Of a stretch of DNA of 29,646 bases, positions 11,240 to 19,582 are shown piece after piece. The notes beneath the pieces are model-generated. The model did not search any database and was not told the origin of the DNA. It saw only the letters and a list, made by a program, of their open reading frames with translations. Within the stretch, counting starts at the first letter, position 1; each line of letters starts with the position of its first letter. The DNA comes from a virus, in the IMG/VR virus record IMGVR_UViG_3300033571_010801, positions 1-29,646 of that record; one strand, given 5' to 3'. The position numbers were made by a program, and so were the translations under genes.

Positions 11240-12388
11240 ATGGCGAGTCCCACTGACTGGAGCCGGGTTATCGGCACTACGATCGTCAACCATCTTCGTG
11301 AGGAAGAGCTGGCGACGTTCCGCAAGTTCAAGGTCTTCGCGCTGCTGGAGTCGTCCGGCAACGTCGTGATGAACCAGAGCGGTCGCGGGATGGATTGGAA
11401 TGTGCGATTCCGCAACGCGCCCGTCACCGGCAACACAGGCGAGACTCCTCGGACCTTCAGCCGCATCAACATGTGGAAGCGGGCAGAGCTGCCCTGGCGT
11501 GGCTTTTCAACGCAAGACGCGATTTTTCGGCGCGAAATGCTGGAGAACCGCGGCCAGCAGGCTCTTGTCGATGTGGCGTCGAAGATGGCTGAGCGGCTCA
11601 AGGAATCGCTCGAACAGCACCTCAGCTACCAGCCGTATGTGGACGGCAACGCGGCGGGCCGGGAGAACGACTTCCATGGCCTGGAGTCCTTCCTGGGCTA
11701 TGACGGCACCATCGATGAGTCGGTGTCGGGCGTCGCCACGAAGCGGACGAGCAGCAACACTGCCGATCGCTTTGGCTTCCCGTCGGATACCTATGCCGGC
11801 CTGAACACGCAGCTCGGCTACTACGGCGGCGGTCGGATCAACGCGACTTCGGGCCAGTGGCCGAACGTCCCGGTGGACCCGGAATTCGACTACTACTCGC
11901 CGCTGGTCATCAATTACAACGCCTCGTCGTTCAACGCTTCGGGCGCTCGCAACTGGCGGACCAACTGCGTGTTCGCGATGCGCGAAGGAATCCACGGCTG
12001 CAAAAGAAATGACACGAAGGAGGCGCAGATCGACCTCGTCGTGCTGGACCGTCAGCTCTACATCCAGTTCCTGAACACCTACAAGGACCAGGAGCGGATC
12101 GTCGTGTCGAAGGAGAACGGGCTGAAGAGCCTGGGCTTCACAGACACCGTCACCCTCGACGGCGTGGAAATCACAAGCGAATACGCTTGCCCCGCCGGCA
12201 AGGGGTACGGACTTTCGATCGGGAATATGGAACTCCGCTGCCTCGAAAATCAACTTTTTGTAGCGGAGGGGCCGTTCTATTCAGAGGAGACACAGGCGTA
12301 CAGGTATGCCTGCTCGACCCTCGGCAACATGCGTTTCCGCAGCCCGCGGAATTTCTTTGCCCTCGCCCCCGTCACGACAGCCGCCTGA
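11240..12388 (+). CDS. Major capsid protein, probable (382 aa)
   Basis: ATG 11240 follows AAGGA by 9 nt. Length, place after the scaffold-like gene and before a cement-like gene, and the text support a capsid protein. The N-terminal helix MASPTDWSRVIGTTIVNHLREEEL is followed by FRKFKVFALLESSGNVVMNQ, the strand-rich WNVRFRNAPVTGNT, helical ENRGQQALVDVASKMAERLKESLEQHL, the LNTQLGYYGGGRINA and PEFDYYSPLVINY region, the DLVVLDRQLYIQFLNTYKDQERIVV segment, and a C-terminal MRFRSPRNFFALAPV. The last parts resemble the P-domain and A-domain text of HK97-fold capsid proteins. The fold is inferred, not shown. Confidence 0.7.
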   Translation: MASPTDWSRVIGTTIVNHLREEELATFRKFKVFALLESSGNVVMNQSGRGMDWNVRFRNAPVTGNTGETPRTFSRINMWKRAELPWRGFSTQDAIFRREMLENRGQQALVDVASKMAERLKESLEQHLSYQPYVDGNAAGRENDFHGLESFLGYDGTIDESVSGVATKRTSSNTADRFGFPSDTYAGLNTQLGYYGGGRINATSGQWPNVPVDPEFDYYSPLVINYNASSFNASGARNWRTNCVFAMREGIHGCKRNDTKEAQIDLVVLDRQLYIQFLNTYKDQERIVVSKENGLKSLGFTDTVTLDGVEITSEYACPAGKGYGLSIGNMELRCLENQLFVAEGPFYSEETQAYRYACSTLGNMRFRSPRNFFALAPVTTAA

Positions 12389-12408
12389 GCCTAAGGAGCA
12401 GATAGACA

Positions 12409-13038
12409 ATGTCGTCCATCTTCAGTGATCCGCCGTTCATTCGTGGCCGCACCCTGGGTTCCGGCGACTTCGGTGACGCCCAGACCGATCCGACCAAGCC
12501 CGACGTCATGGGGACGAGTGTGGTCGGCCAGATCAAGGCATTCCAGGACGTTGCCGCTGGCGGCCTCTCCATCAACGGAACTGCCGTGATCCCCGGCACC
12601 CTGCTCTCCAACCGGCTCGTCTACTGTCAGGCCGTGCGGTATCGGGGGTCGGAGCTTTCCGACGCCTCGACTATTGCCGGCACGGCGTTCGTCGTGGACC
12701 TCGCCCTGGAGAACGGCAAGCCCTTCTGTCAGATCTCGACTGCTGCGACCAACGCCAACGCTGGAGCTGGCCGCGAGTATGGCGTCGTGGACGAGTACCT
12801 GACGGGCGTTCTCAAGCAGAACGATGTGATCTGGATCGTCCGCAAGGGGCCGTGCTGCGTGAAGCAGGCTGCTGCCACGGCGATCACCAGCGGTGCTGCT
12901 GTCGAACTGACAGGCACTGCCGGCAAGATCCAAGCTCTGGCGAGCGGCACCAGCCTCGGCATCACCATCCTGGGTGCGAACAGCGCCGCCACGGCGGACA
13001 CCCATGTCCGCGTCAACTTGACCAGTGACGACATCTGA
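12409..13038 (+). CDS. DUF2190-like capsid cement protein, probable (209 aa)
   Basis: ATG 12409 follows AAGGAGC at about 9 nt. It is beta- and small-residue rich (GGLSINGTAVIPGTLLSNRL, VVDEYLTGVLKQNDVIWIV) and ends with GTSLGITILGANSAATADTH and VRVNL. This end and the size recall DUF2190-type head-decoration proteins, which stabilise the mature capsid from outside. Cysteines (CQAVRY, PFCQ, GPCC) are more frequent than usual for the group. Assignment rests on context plus these remembered features. Confidence 0.55.
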   Translation: MSSIFSDPPFIRGRTLGSGDFGDAQTDPTKPDVMGTSVVGQIKAFQDVAAGGLSINGTAVIPGTLLSNRLVYCQAVRYRGSELSDASTIAGTAFVVDLALENGKPFCQISTAATNANAGAGREYGVVDEYLTGVLKQNDVIWIVRKGPCCVKQAAATAITSGAAVELTGTAGKIQALASGTSLGITILGANSAATADTHVRVNLTSDDI

Positions 13039-13068
13039 GTTCCTTCCTGAAGAAGAATCGCCTCTGGC

Positions 13069-13093
13069 AGCCTGCGGTTTGACCCCGCAGGCT
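13069..13093 (+). terminator. Hairpin after the capsid operon
   Basis: AGCCTGCGG (13069-13077) and CCGCAGGCT (13085-13093) form a 9-bp perfect stem with a 7-nt loop, 30 nt after the cement-gene stop. It is followed by GTTATGCTTT, with only a weak T stretch. It could lower transcription from abundant capsid mRNA into the terminase genes. The loop and right arm contain TTGACCCCGC, a short match to the left-arm element. Confidence 0.6.
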
Positions 13094-13109
13094 GTTATGC
13101 TTTACAGGC

Positions 13110-13832
13110 ATGAGTGAACGCCTGTGTATCCGCTGCGGTAACACCTATCCGCTGGACAAGCAGCACTTCAAGTGGATTGCTTGCGAGGAGCGGTTTAGTG
13201 GCGCTTGCCTTGTCTGCCGCAGTCAGCAGCTCAAGGCGAAGAAGGAGCGGGAGAAGCAGAAGCGTCACGACTCAATGCGGAAGATTGAGGACGCTGGCGT
13301 CGATCTTCTGCTGGGGGCAGCGACGAAGGGGGGCGCCAACATCCCGCATTCTGCGGAGGTGATTGAGCGGGTCTTCCAATACTTCGGCGGCGTTGCCGGA
13401 TTCTCGGCTGTGGTCGTCAAGCAGTACTGGGATAGCGCGCCGGGGGGTTCGGCCAGAAACAGGCTGATCGAAACGCTCTGCCGGCTCGTCACCAAGAACG
13501 TCGATTCCGGCGGGGCGAAGAAGCCGTTGTCCTTGTGGACTGAGGACGAGCTGGAGCAAGAGCTGAACAAGCGGTTCGAGGAAGCAATCGGAACACTCAA
13601 GGGGACCGTCATCAATGTCCAAGCGGAAGACCCAAGGCGGATCACCTCGCAAGCGGACGAAGCACCCGAAGGTCCAGGCGCCGGTCATCCCCCCAGTGCC
13701 GTCCCTGACGCAGTTCCAGCGCGACAGCCTGAAGGATCTGCAAAACGAAATCCGCGAAAGAAAGATCGAAGCACTAAAGCTGTACCGCCCGACTCCTCAG
13801 CAGGAGGAGGTCCACAAGTGCAGGGCGAGTGA
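13110..13832 (+). CDS. Putative small terminase with N-terminal zinc ribbon (240 aa)
   Basis: ATG 13110 has only a weak AGG before it. The N-terminus has paired CxxC motifs (C6/C9 and C33/C36: LCIRCGNTYPL, ACLVCRSQQLK), a zinc-ribbon layout. A basic helix follows (KAKKEREKQKRHDSMRK), then VIERVFQYFGGVAGFSAVVVKQYW and NRLIETLCRLVTKNVDSG, helices consistent with a DNA-recognition and oligomer region. The place directly before the large terminase suggests the small subunit, but that is inference. The last 72 residues (from about residue 169) are Pro/Gly/Ser-rich and overlap the large terminase gene by 218 nt in another frame. An HNH-associated zinc-finger protein is the alternative. Confidence 0.55.
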   Translation: MSERLCIRCGNTYPLDKQHFKWIACEERFSGACLVCRSQQLKAKKEREKQKRHDSMRKIEDAGVDLLLGAATKGGANIPHSAEVIERVFQYFGGVAGFSAVVVKQYWDSAPGGSARNRLIETLCRLVTKNVDSGGAKKPLSLWTEDELEQELNKRFEEAIGTLKGTVINVQAEDPRRITSQADEAPEGPGAGHPPSAVPDAVPARQPEGSAKRNPRKKDRSTKAVPPDSSAGGGPQVQGE

Positions 13833-15345
13833 AATCCTCGTCATCGGCGGCAATCGATCCGGCAAGAGCCTCTGCACCTTCGTGGAGGATGCCCGCGCTG
13901 TGACGGGGCAAGACCCCTATGGGAAGTACCCGAAAGAGAACGGGATTCTGATCATCATCGGCCGGGATTGGAAGCACATCGGCCTAGTGGTCTATCCGAT
14001 GCTCTTCAAGGACGGCGCTTTCAAGATCATCAAGGACGAGGTGACGGGCGAGTGGCGGGCCTTTAACCCGATCACAGACGAGGCCCGCAAGTCTGAGGCC
14101 CGCAAGGCGCCGCCGCTGATCCCGCCGCGGTTCGTCAAGGCGAAGAGCTGGGTGCTGAAGAGTGCCAACTACATTCAGCAATGCACCCTGGTGAACGGCT
14201 GGGTGATTCACTTCTTCAGCTCAGAGGGCGAGCCGGCGCAGGGGTATCAAGCGGATCGGATTCATGTCGATGAAGACCTGAACGACGAGCGGCACATCCC
14301 TGAGGCACAGGCCCGACTCGCGGATCGCCGCGGTGTCTTTTGCTGGTCGGCTATGCCGCATTCGACCAATAACGCCCTGCTCTCCCTCAAGGAGCGGGCC
14401 GATGCCAGCGAGAAGGCGTTGGGCGAAGAGTCGATCATCCGTCAGTACAAGCTGCGGTTCCTCGACAACCCGCATATCCCAGATTCGGAAAAACGGAAAA
14501 GCATTGAGCGGTGGGCCGCGGCCGGCGAAGACGTCCTCCGCATGCGAGCTGAGGGTGATTTCATCACCGACTCAGTGCTGTGCTATCCGACCTTCGACAT
14601 GCGAATCCACGGCATGGATCGCTCTGAGCTGCCGGACGGACAGATCCCGAACACCTGGGCGAGGTTCGCTGTCATCGACCCAGGCCACGCCGTCACGGCC
14701 GTGATGTTCGCCGCCGTTCCGCCCAATGAGGACTACTGGCTGGTCTATGACCAGCTCTACCTCAGGCAGTCGAATGCCGTGATATTCGGCAGTGAGTTCG
14801 CCAAGAAGGTCCGCGGCTTCCACTTCCACGCATTCCTCATCGACGCCCACGGCGGCAGGCTGCGCGACATCGGCTCAGGCCGGCTTCCGGTCGAGCAGTA
14901 CACAGAGCAGCTCATCAAGCTCGGCATCAAGTCGCACACGACGGGCAGCAGTTTTCTTGCTGGCTGTGATGACATCCCGGCCCGAATGGAAGCGACCAGA
15001 ACGTCCCTGCACATCCGCCCGCAGGGTACACCGCAGCTCCGCATCCTCAAGGATGCAGCACCTGACCTGGAGCGGGAGATCAAAAGGTACAGGAAGCTGG
15101 TCAACTATGTGTCTGGTGTGGCGATCGTCACCGACCGGCCCAACACGAAGGGCGAGGTGCATTTGTGCCAATGCCTCGAATACCTCTGTGCGTACCGCCC
15201 CAGATACCACCAGCCGCCGGTCCAATCGAACGAGCCTGAGCCATGGTGGGTCAAGTGGCAGGCCGACCGCAAAAAGCGGCTGGGGGACCAGTATGGGGCG
15301 TATGTACATTTAGGCCCACAAGGAGACGGACATGGCACCAACTGA
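13615..15345 (+). CDS. terL: Large terminase, ATPase-nuclease (576 aa)
   Basis: The protein powers DNA packaging into the procapsid and cuts the concatemer. The Walker A motif is GGNRSGKS (78-85). A Walker-B-like IHVDED lies at 216-221. The RNase-H-like nuclease start is FAVIDPGHAV with D355, and a second acidic site is FLIDAHGG (D410). LYRPTPQQEEVHKC before Walker A is the usual adenine-binding-type segment. ATG 13615 is the only ATG before Walker A and has AAGGGG about 9 nt upstream. It therefore overlaps the upstream gene by 218 nt. It ends inside the next gene by 14 nt. Length is normal for the family. Confidence 0.92.
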   Translation: MSKRKTQGGSPRKRTKHPKVQAPVIPPVPSLTQFQRDSLKDLQNEIRERKIEALKLYRPTPQQEEVHKCRASEILVIGGNRSGKSLCTFVEDARAVTGQDPYGKYPKENGILIIIGRDWKHIGLVVYPMLFKDGAFKIIKDEVTGEWRAFNPITDEARKSEARKAPPLIPPRFVKAKSWVLKSANYIQQCTLVNGWVIHFFSSEGEPAQGYQADRIHVDEDLNDERHIPEAQARLADRRGVFCWSAMPHSTNNALLSLKERADASEKALGEESIIRQYKLRFLDNPHIPDSEKRKSIERWAAAGEDVLRMRAEGDFITDSVLCYPTFDMRIHGMDRSELPDGQIPNTWARFAVIDPGHAVTAVMFAAVPPNEDYWLVYDQLYLRQSNAVIFGSEFAKKVRGFHFHAFLIDAHGGRLRDIGSGRLPVEQYTEQLIKLGIKSHTTGSSFLAGCDDIPARMEATRTSLHIRPQGTPQLRILKDAAPDLEREIKRYRKLVNYVSGVAIVTDRPNTKGEVHLCQCLEYLCAYRPRYHQPPVQSNEPEPWWVKWQADRKKRLGDQYGAYVHLGPQGDGHGTN

Positions 15346-15658
15346 GTGGAAAATGCCGCAGCCTGAGCTGGGCGACACAGTTCTCTTCAGCCCAGACCTG
15401 ACGTCCTTCAACAGCCCTGCCGTCGGCTGGGTTACAGAGGTCGGTGACACGACCATAAGCATTCTGACGTTCACCCCCAGCGGTTTCGTTCAGCGGAGCA
15501 GCGTCCACCACAAGGACGACCCTGCCATCCTTGGCGACCACGGCTGGCACGACCTCGGATGCTGGCAGTTCGCCAAAGGCACTGCCACCCTCCGCGAACT
15601 GATGCTCCCCGCCAAGTCCGCAGAGAAGAACAGTGGCAGAGAAGCTGGATCGAAGTAA
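15332..15658 (+). CDS. Small SH3-like phage protein (108 aa)
   Basis: ATG 15332 follows AGGAG at about 6 nt and overlaps the terminase end by 14 nt. PQPELGDTVLFSPDLTSFNS, then PAVGWVTEVGDTTISILTFT, then SSVHHKDDPAILGDHGWHDLG look like a small beta barrel of the kind found between terminase and portal in some phages (recalled). The C-terminus overlaps the portal start by 26 nt. Role unknown. Confidence 0.7.
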   Translation: MAPTEWKMPQPELGDTVLFSPDLTSFNSPAVGWVTEVGDTTISILTFTPSGFVQRSSVHHKDDPAILGDHGWHDLGCWQFAKGTATLRELMLPAKSAEKNSGREAGSK

Positions 15659-17660
15659 CCCGCTGCGACAGGTCGTTTCGACTTGGGTTAAAAAGCTCAA
15701 GTCTGCGACAGAATACAAGAAGCCCTTCGCAGAAGATGCGAAGGAGGCGTCGCAGTTCTTCGACGGTGAACACAACTTCATGTGGAAGGATTCGTATGCC
15801 CGCGGCGAGCGGGGGTACAACTCTTCCATCGCGCCCCCCAGCTTTCGGGTTCAGCTCTGCAAGGTTTTCGAGCTGGTCGAGATCTTTGCGAGCGTCATCT
15901 ATCACCGGAATCCTGTGCGAACAGTGTCGGTGATGAACCCGCCTGACATCCCGCTCGACTTCTTCGGGCTGGGGACTCCCGTCGGCCCGAATGGGCAGCC
16001 CTCGCCTGAGCAGATGCAGATCGCGATGGTGGCGCAGCAGGACAACGAAGCGAAGCGCCAGCGGGGTATCGCCGCGACGCTGATGGAGAAGTATCTGAAC
16101 TGGACCCCCGTCGAACTCGACCTCAAGCGGCAGGCGCGCAAGGTCGTGACGGAGGCGATGATCAAGGGCATGGGTGTCTTCTGGACGGAGCTGGTCGCCG
16201 TTGACACTTCGAGCGACGGGCGGACGCCACCGATGCGGATGGTGGGCAGCTTCTATGACACCGTCGATAATCTTCTGATTGACCCGGATTTCGACAATGC
16301 CGACGACATGTTGTGGTGCGCCCGCAAGTGCGTCAGGCCGATGCAGGAGGTGGCAGACACCTACCAGATCCCGATCGAAGATCTGAAGAAGCACTTCGAC
16401 AAGGACGAGATGACCCTGGGCCGCGAGCCTCGCGGGAGGAAGAAGGTCGAGAACACCAACCAGCTCGTCACCTTCTACAAGATCTGGTCGAAGACGGGGA
16501 TGGGCGACAGGTTCAAGGATGCCCCGAAGGAGAACAAGGGCGTCTTCGACGGGCTTGGCAAGTACTGCTACTTGGTGATCTGCGAAGGCGTTCCGTATCC
16601 GCTCAATGTCCCGCCGGCCGTCATGGACGAAGAAGTGGACGAGCAAGTCGGCATTCCGCAGAGCATGCTCGCCCGCACGGCATGGCCGATCCCCTTCTAT
16701 GTGGACCCGCACGGCTGGCCGTTCACCGGCTTGTCGTTCCACTGGAAACCCGGATATGCGTGGCCTGTGTCTCACATCCGCCCAGCGATCGGTGAGCTTC
16801 GGCTACTGAATTGGGCGATGAGCTTCCTTGCCACTCGCATCGCGACTTCTTGCGAGACGATGGTCGCGGTCCAAAAAGCCGCGGACAGCTCCATCAAAGA
16901 TCAGATCCTGGCGCCGTCAGAAGGCGGACTCAAAATCGTAGAGATCTCTGAGTTGATAGGCCGACGCATAGAGGATGTGATATCGGTCTTTCAGTTTCCT
17001 CAGGTCACGAAGGACTTGTGGGATATCATCGCCGCCATCTCTGAGGAGTTCGCAAAGCGGACGGGTCTGTCGGAGCTGGCCTACGGGCTTTCCAGGAGCC
17101 AGTACAGAAGTGCTGCTGAGGCCCAGATCAAGAACGAAAACATCAGCGTTCGCCCAGACAACATGGCGAACGAACTCGAAGACTGCATGTCGCTCCTCGC
17201 CCGCAGGGAAGCTCTTGCCTGTCGGTGGCTGCTTGAGATGCAGGACATGGTCCCTGTGCTTGGGACGACGGGTGCAGTGGCATGGCAGCAGACGGTTGCC
17301 AAGCAGGACATCGTCAGCCTGACGAGAGAGTTCCTGTACCGCATCGAAGCCGGCAGCGCCAGGAAGCCGAACAAGGCGACGCGCGTCGAGCAAATGCAGC
17401 TCGCAGTCCAGACCCTGGGTCCGATACTCTCACAGCTTGTCGGAGCTGGCATGGTCGATCCGTTCAATGCCCTTATGAAGGATTGGGCCGGTTCGCTCGA
17501 CATCGACGCCAGCCCATATCTACTTCCCCCGCCGCCCCCTCCTGCTCCTGCACCGCCCCCTCCCTCCGGTGCTGCTGACGCGGAGGGCGGCGGCGGGCCT
17601 CCCGCCGGCCTGCCGTCCCCCACTGATATTCCGCCTGAGTTGCAGCCGACTCCTGCGTGA
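15633..17660 (+). CDS. Portal protein (675 aa)
   Basis: The portal is the dodecameric ring through which DNA is packaged and ejected, at one capsid vertex. The start is GTG 15633, with a modest AGAGAAG upstream. Supporting features are the position after the terminase, and helices around FRVQLCKVFELVEIFASVIYH and KYLNWTPVELDLKRQARKVV. RTGLSELAYGLSRSQ and AAEAQIKNENISV (about residues 475-510) match the late stem/crown text of portals that I recall, where a 'TGxSxLxYG...R(S/T)AtEAq' segment is common. The tail is poly-proline (LLPPPPPPAPAPPPPSG, about 629-645) and disordered. It ends in TGATG overlap with the HNH gene. Confidence 0.85.
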   Translation: MAEKLDRSNPLRQVVSTWVKKLKSATEYKKPFAEDAKEASQFFDGEHNFMWKDSYARGERGYNSSIAPPSFRVQLCKVFELVEIFASVIYHRNPVRTVSVMNPPDIPLDFFGLGTPVGPNGQPSPEQMQIAMVAQQDNEAKRQRGIAATLMEKYLNWTPVELDLKRQARKVVTEAMIKGMGVFWTELVAVDTSSDGRTPPMRMVGSFYDTVDNLLIDPDFDNADDMLWCARKCVRPMQEVADTYQIPIEDLKKHFDKDEMTLGREPRGRKKVENTNQLVTFYKIWSKTGMGDRFKDAPKENKGVFDGLGKYCYLVICEGVPYPLNVPPAVMDEEVDEQVGIPQSMLARTAWPIPFYVDPHGWPFTGLSFHWKPGYAWPVSHIRPAIGELRLLNWAMSFLATRIATSCETMVAVQKAADSSIKDQILAPSEGGLKIVEISELIGRRIEDVISVFQFPQVTKDLWDIIAAISEEFAKRTGLSELAYGLSRSQYRSAAEAQIKNENISVRPDNMANELEDCMSLLARREALACRWLLEMQDMVPVLGTTGAVAWQQTVAKQDIVSLTREFLYRIEAGSARKPNKATRVEQMQLAVQTLGPILSQLVGAGMVDPFNALMKDWAGSLDIDASPYLLPPPPPPAPAPPPPSGAADAEGGGGPPAGLPSPTDIPPELQPTPA

Positions 17661-18142
17661 TGGACAAGCGGCTCAGGAAGCGCCAGAGCAATCTGTGGGT
17701 TCGCTACCGCGTGACCCTGGCAGAGTTCGAGGCTTTGCATGCCAAGAACAAGGGGAAGTGCGAAGTTTGCCGGGAGCGTCCCGGCAAGTGCGTAGATCAC
17801 TGCCACGCCTCAGGAACAGTCCGCGGCCTGCTGTGCAAAAGGTGCAACAGCGGCATCGCGGCGCTTGGTGACCAAGCTGACGGAGTACGGAATGCACTCA
17901 ACTATCTGCAACGACACGAACGACGTTCCCGCTCACATTCAGGCGCTGGGAAGGGACGCATCGGAAATGTACGCCAAATTGAGGTCCGAAGGTCTGTCGC
18001 ACAAGTGGTGCGAAATGGTCGTGTTTCGGCAGCCGCCGGGAGTCAAGGGCGGGGATCGGTCGTTCATGGAGGGCCGATACAACAACCAGCAGCTCGACCA
18101 GATGCCGAAGGATCACGCCCAGAACATCGTCACTCTTGCTAA
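17660..18142 (+). CDS. HNH/recombination endonuclease VII family (160 aa)
   Basis: ATG 17660 overlaps the portal stop (TGATG). The zinc site CEVC (C34, C37), the core VDHCHASGTVRGLLCKRCN with D46, H47, H49, C59, C62 and N63, and an ALNYLQRH end at residue 86 match the T4 endonuclease VII (Endo VII) family in small phage form. Such enzymes nick DNA and often assist packaging or act as homing-type insertions. The known domain stops near residue 86, but the frame runs on for 74 Arg/Ser/Gly-rich residues that overlap the next gene by 251 nt. This tail looks like a read-through of a lost stop. Confidence 0.85.
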   Translation: MDKRLRKRQSNLWVRYRVTLAEFEALHAKNKGKCEVCRERPGKCVDHCHASGTVRGLLCKRCNSGIAALGDQADGVRNALNYLQRHERRSRSHSGAGKGRIGNVRQIEVRRSVAQVVRNGRVSAAAGSQGRGSVVHGGPIQQPAARPDAEGSRPEHRHSC

Positions 18143-18446
18143 GCGGGCGGGGATCAACGTCAGCGGCAAGTACTACTGTAGCGGCTTGGCGGACAAGCGC
18201 GGCATCCAAGACCCGGAGGCGTGGGTCGATGGCACCGGCGACATTCTGCGGGTAGCCCGCAAACGCAACCTGTCGGTCGATGGGTCGGTGCAGCACAAGG
18301 GCGTCCAGGAGGCTCCCAACCGGAAGCCCCTGAGCGAGCGGCTCACCAGGGAGCTGATGCGGAGCGAAAAGGACCGCCACCCAAACATGAAAAAGGGTGA
18401 GCTGCGTGAGATGGTGGTTGCCAAGTACGGGAGGGCGAAGAAGTGA
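17892..18446 (+). CDS. Hypothetical protein between endonuclease and connector (184 aa)
   Basis: ATG 17892 (MHSTICNDTNDVPAHIQALG) follows GGAG at 7 nt. A TTG at 17865 would extend it but is less likely. It contains KLRSEGLSHKWCEMVVFRQP, then DHAQNIVTLAKRAGINVSGK and RGIQDPEAWVDGTGDILRVA, and a basic end (MKKGELREMVVAKYGRAKK). It ends in a 4-nt overlap with the connector gene. It starts inside the endonuclease gene. Family unknown to me; position suggests a structural or assembly role. Confidence 0.75.
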   Translation: MHSTICNDTNDVPAHIQALGRDASEMYAKLRSEGLSHKWCEMVVFRQPPGVKGGDRSFMEGRYNNQQLDQMPKDHAQNIVTLAKRAGINVSGKYYCSGLADKRGIQDPEAWVDGTGDILRVARKRNLSVDGSVQHKGVQEAPNRKPLSERLTRELMRSEKDRHPNMKKGELREMVVAKYGRAKK

Positions 18447-19582
18447 GGACAGCCCAGGACGTCGTTGATTACCTCCTGGCGTCCATCGGCGGCGGCGCCC
18501 AGGACGGCGAGCATCGGGCCGTTCGGCAGGCCGTCGTGCATGGGGTGCGAGAGGTCATGCAGTGCCGGCAGTGGCTGTGGCATACCCGCACGAACCACTT
18601 CGCGACGCTGAATGTTACCACTGCTGTTGCCACAAATGGCATTACGCAGGGCAGCACTTCAATTGCCGTCACCAACTCGTCGCAGCTCGTACCAGGGCGA
18701 TTGATCCAGTGCGGCAACTTCTTCGATGAGCCGTGCCGGATCGTCTCCGTCCTCCCAGGCTCCGTCGTCGTTGACCTTCCGGCGAAGGCGTCGATCGCTC
18801 CCGGCTCGACAGAGACGCTGACGATGCAGACCTTCTACGATCTGCCGGCCGACCTGAAAGACATCGATTCCCTTGTGTCACACACCGTCGGCACCCTGCA
18901 CTGCTATCTGGCGCCGCACGAATGGCAGAGGCTGGACGTTCACACCAAGGGGTCGGGCGAGCCGTACTACTACACCGTCATGCGGTCGGACAGCAACCCA
19001 GACCGCTACCAGATTCGATTCGTTGGCATGCCGACGAACGGAACGGTGATGCACTACACATACAGGTACATCCCCAAGCCCATCAAGTACATGGGCTACG
19101 AAAGATCCTGTCGCCAGGGGACGGTGTCCAGCACAGACGTCAACGTCATCGGCTCGAACACGGCATTCCCTGAGGATGCAGCCGGGAGCGTAGTCCGTTT
19201 TGGCACGACTACAACAGAGGCCGATCCGATCGGTTCGCTGTCGCCGTTCACAAGCGAACGGCAGATCGTTTCCCGCGGCACCGGCACGGCCCTGGTTGTG
19301 GACACGCCGATCGTCCTGCCGGCCCTGACGAAGTACGCGATTAGCGACCCGATCGATTCGTCGCCGCAGATGTACACGGCCATCCTCAGCTCATGCGAGA
19401 TGTGGTACTCGCGAATCGCCGGCAAGCCAGCCGACGCTGCGATGCAGCTCTACAACCGCGACCTTCGGATCGCGATGGAAAACGACGAAGTGTCGCCGCT
19501 TTCCGGCCGCCCGATCACGGCTCGCCGGCCGACGCCGCTGACCATGGGGTGGCACTCAACCCTGCGGGGTGATGTGGAATGA
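18443..19582 (+). CDS. Tail-tube-A-like head-tail connector (379 aa)
   Basis: GTG 18443 overlaps the previous stop (GTGA), and GGGAGG lies about 7 nt upstream. Helical N-terminus (DVVDYLLASIGGGAQDGEHR AVRQAVVHGVREVMQ) with a WLWHTRTNHFATL strand. An inserted beta-rich domain (ITQGSTSIAVTNSSQLVPGR, RIVSVLPGSVVVDLPAK) follows. It ends with MYTAILSSCEMWYSRIAG and MQLYNRDLRIAMENDEVSPL. The helical frame and the place between portal and the large tail protein match T7 gp11-type adaptors, but it is about twice the size of gp11 owing to the insert. It is expected to sit under the portal. Confidence 0.65.
   Translation: MRTAQDVVDYLLASIGGGAQDGEHRAVRQAVVHGVREVMQCRQWLWHTRTNHFATLNVTTAVATNGITQGSTSIAVTNSSQLVPGRLIQCGNFFDEPCRIVSVLPGSVVVDLPAKASIAPGSTETLTMQTFYDLPADLKDIDSLVSHTVGTLHCYLAPHEWQRLDVHTKGSGEPYYYTVMRSDSNPDRYQIRFVGMPTNGTVMHYTYRYIPKPIKYMGYERSCRQGTVSSTDVNVIGSNTAFPEDAAGSVVRFGTTTTEADPIGSLSPFTSERQIVSRGTGTALVVDTPIVLPALTKYAISDPIDSSPQMYTAILSSCEMWYSRIAGKPADAAMQLYNRDLRIAMENDEVSPLSGRPITARRPTPLTMGWHSTLRGDVE

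Noticed and set aside
13079-13101. Sigma-70 promoter TTGACC ... TATGCT before the small-terminase candidate
   Set aside because: The spacer is only 11 nt, too short for a working promoter. The bases are part of a perfect hairpin.
15471-16775. 434-aa minus-strand frame opposite the portal gene
   Set aside because: It is antisense to a well-supported portal gene and has the His/Arg/Leu-rich composition of a mirror frame.
17522-17570. Poly-proline run at the portal end as a sign of frameshift
   Set aside because: The frame continues to a stop that overlaps the next ATG (TGATG) as at other junctions, so the run is probably a real disordered tail.
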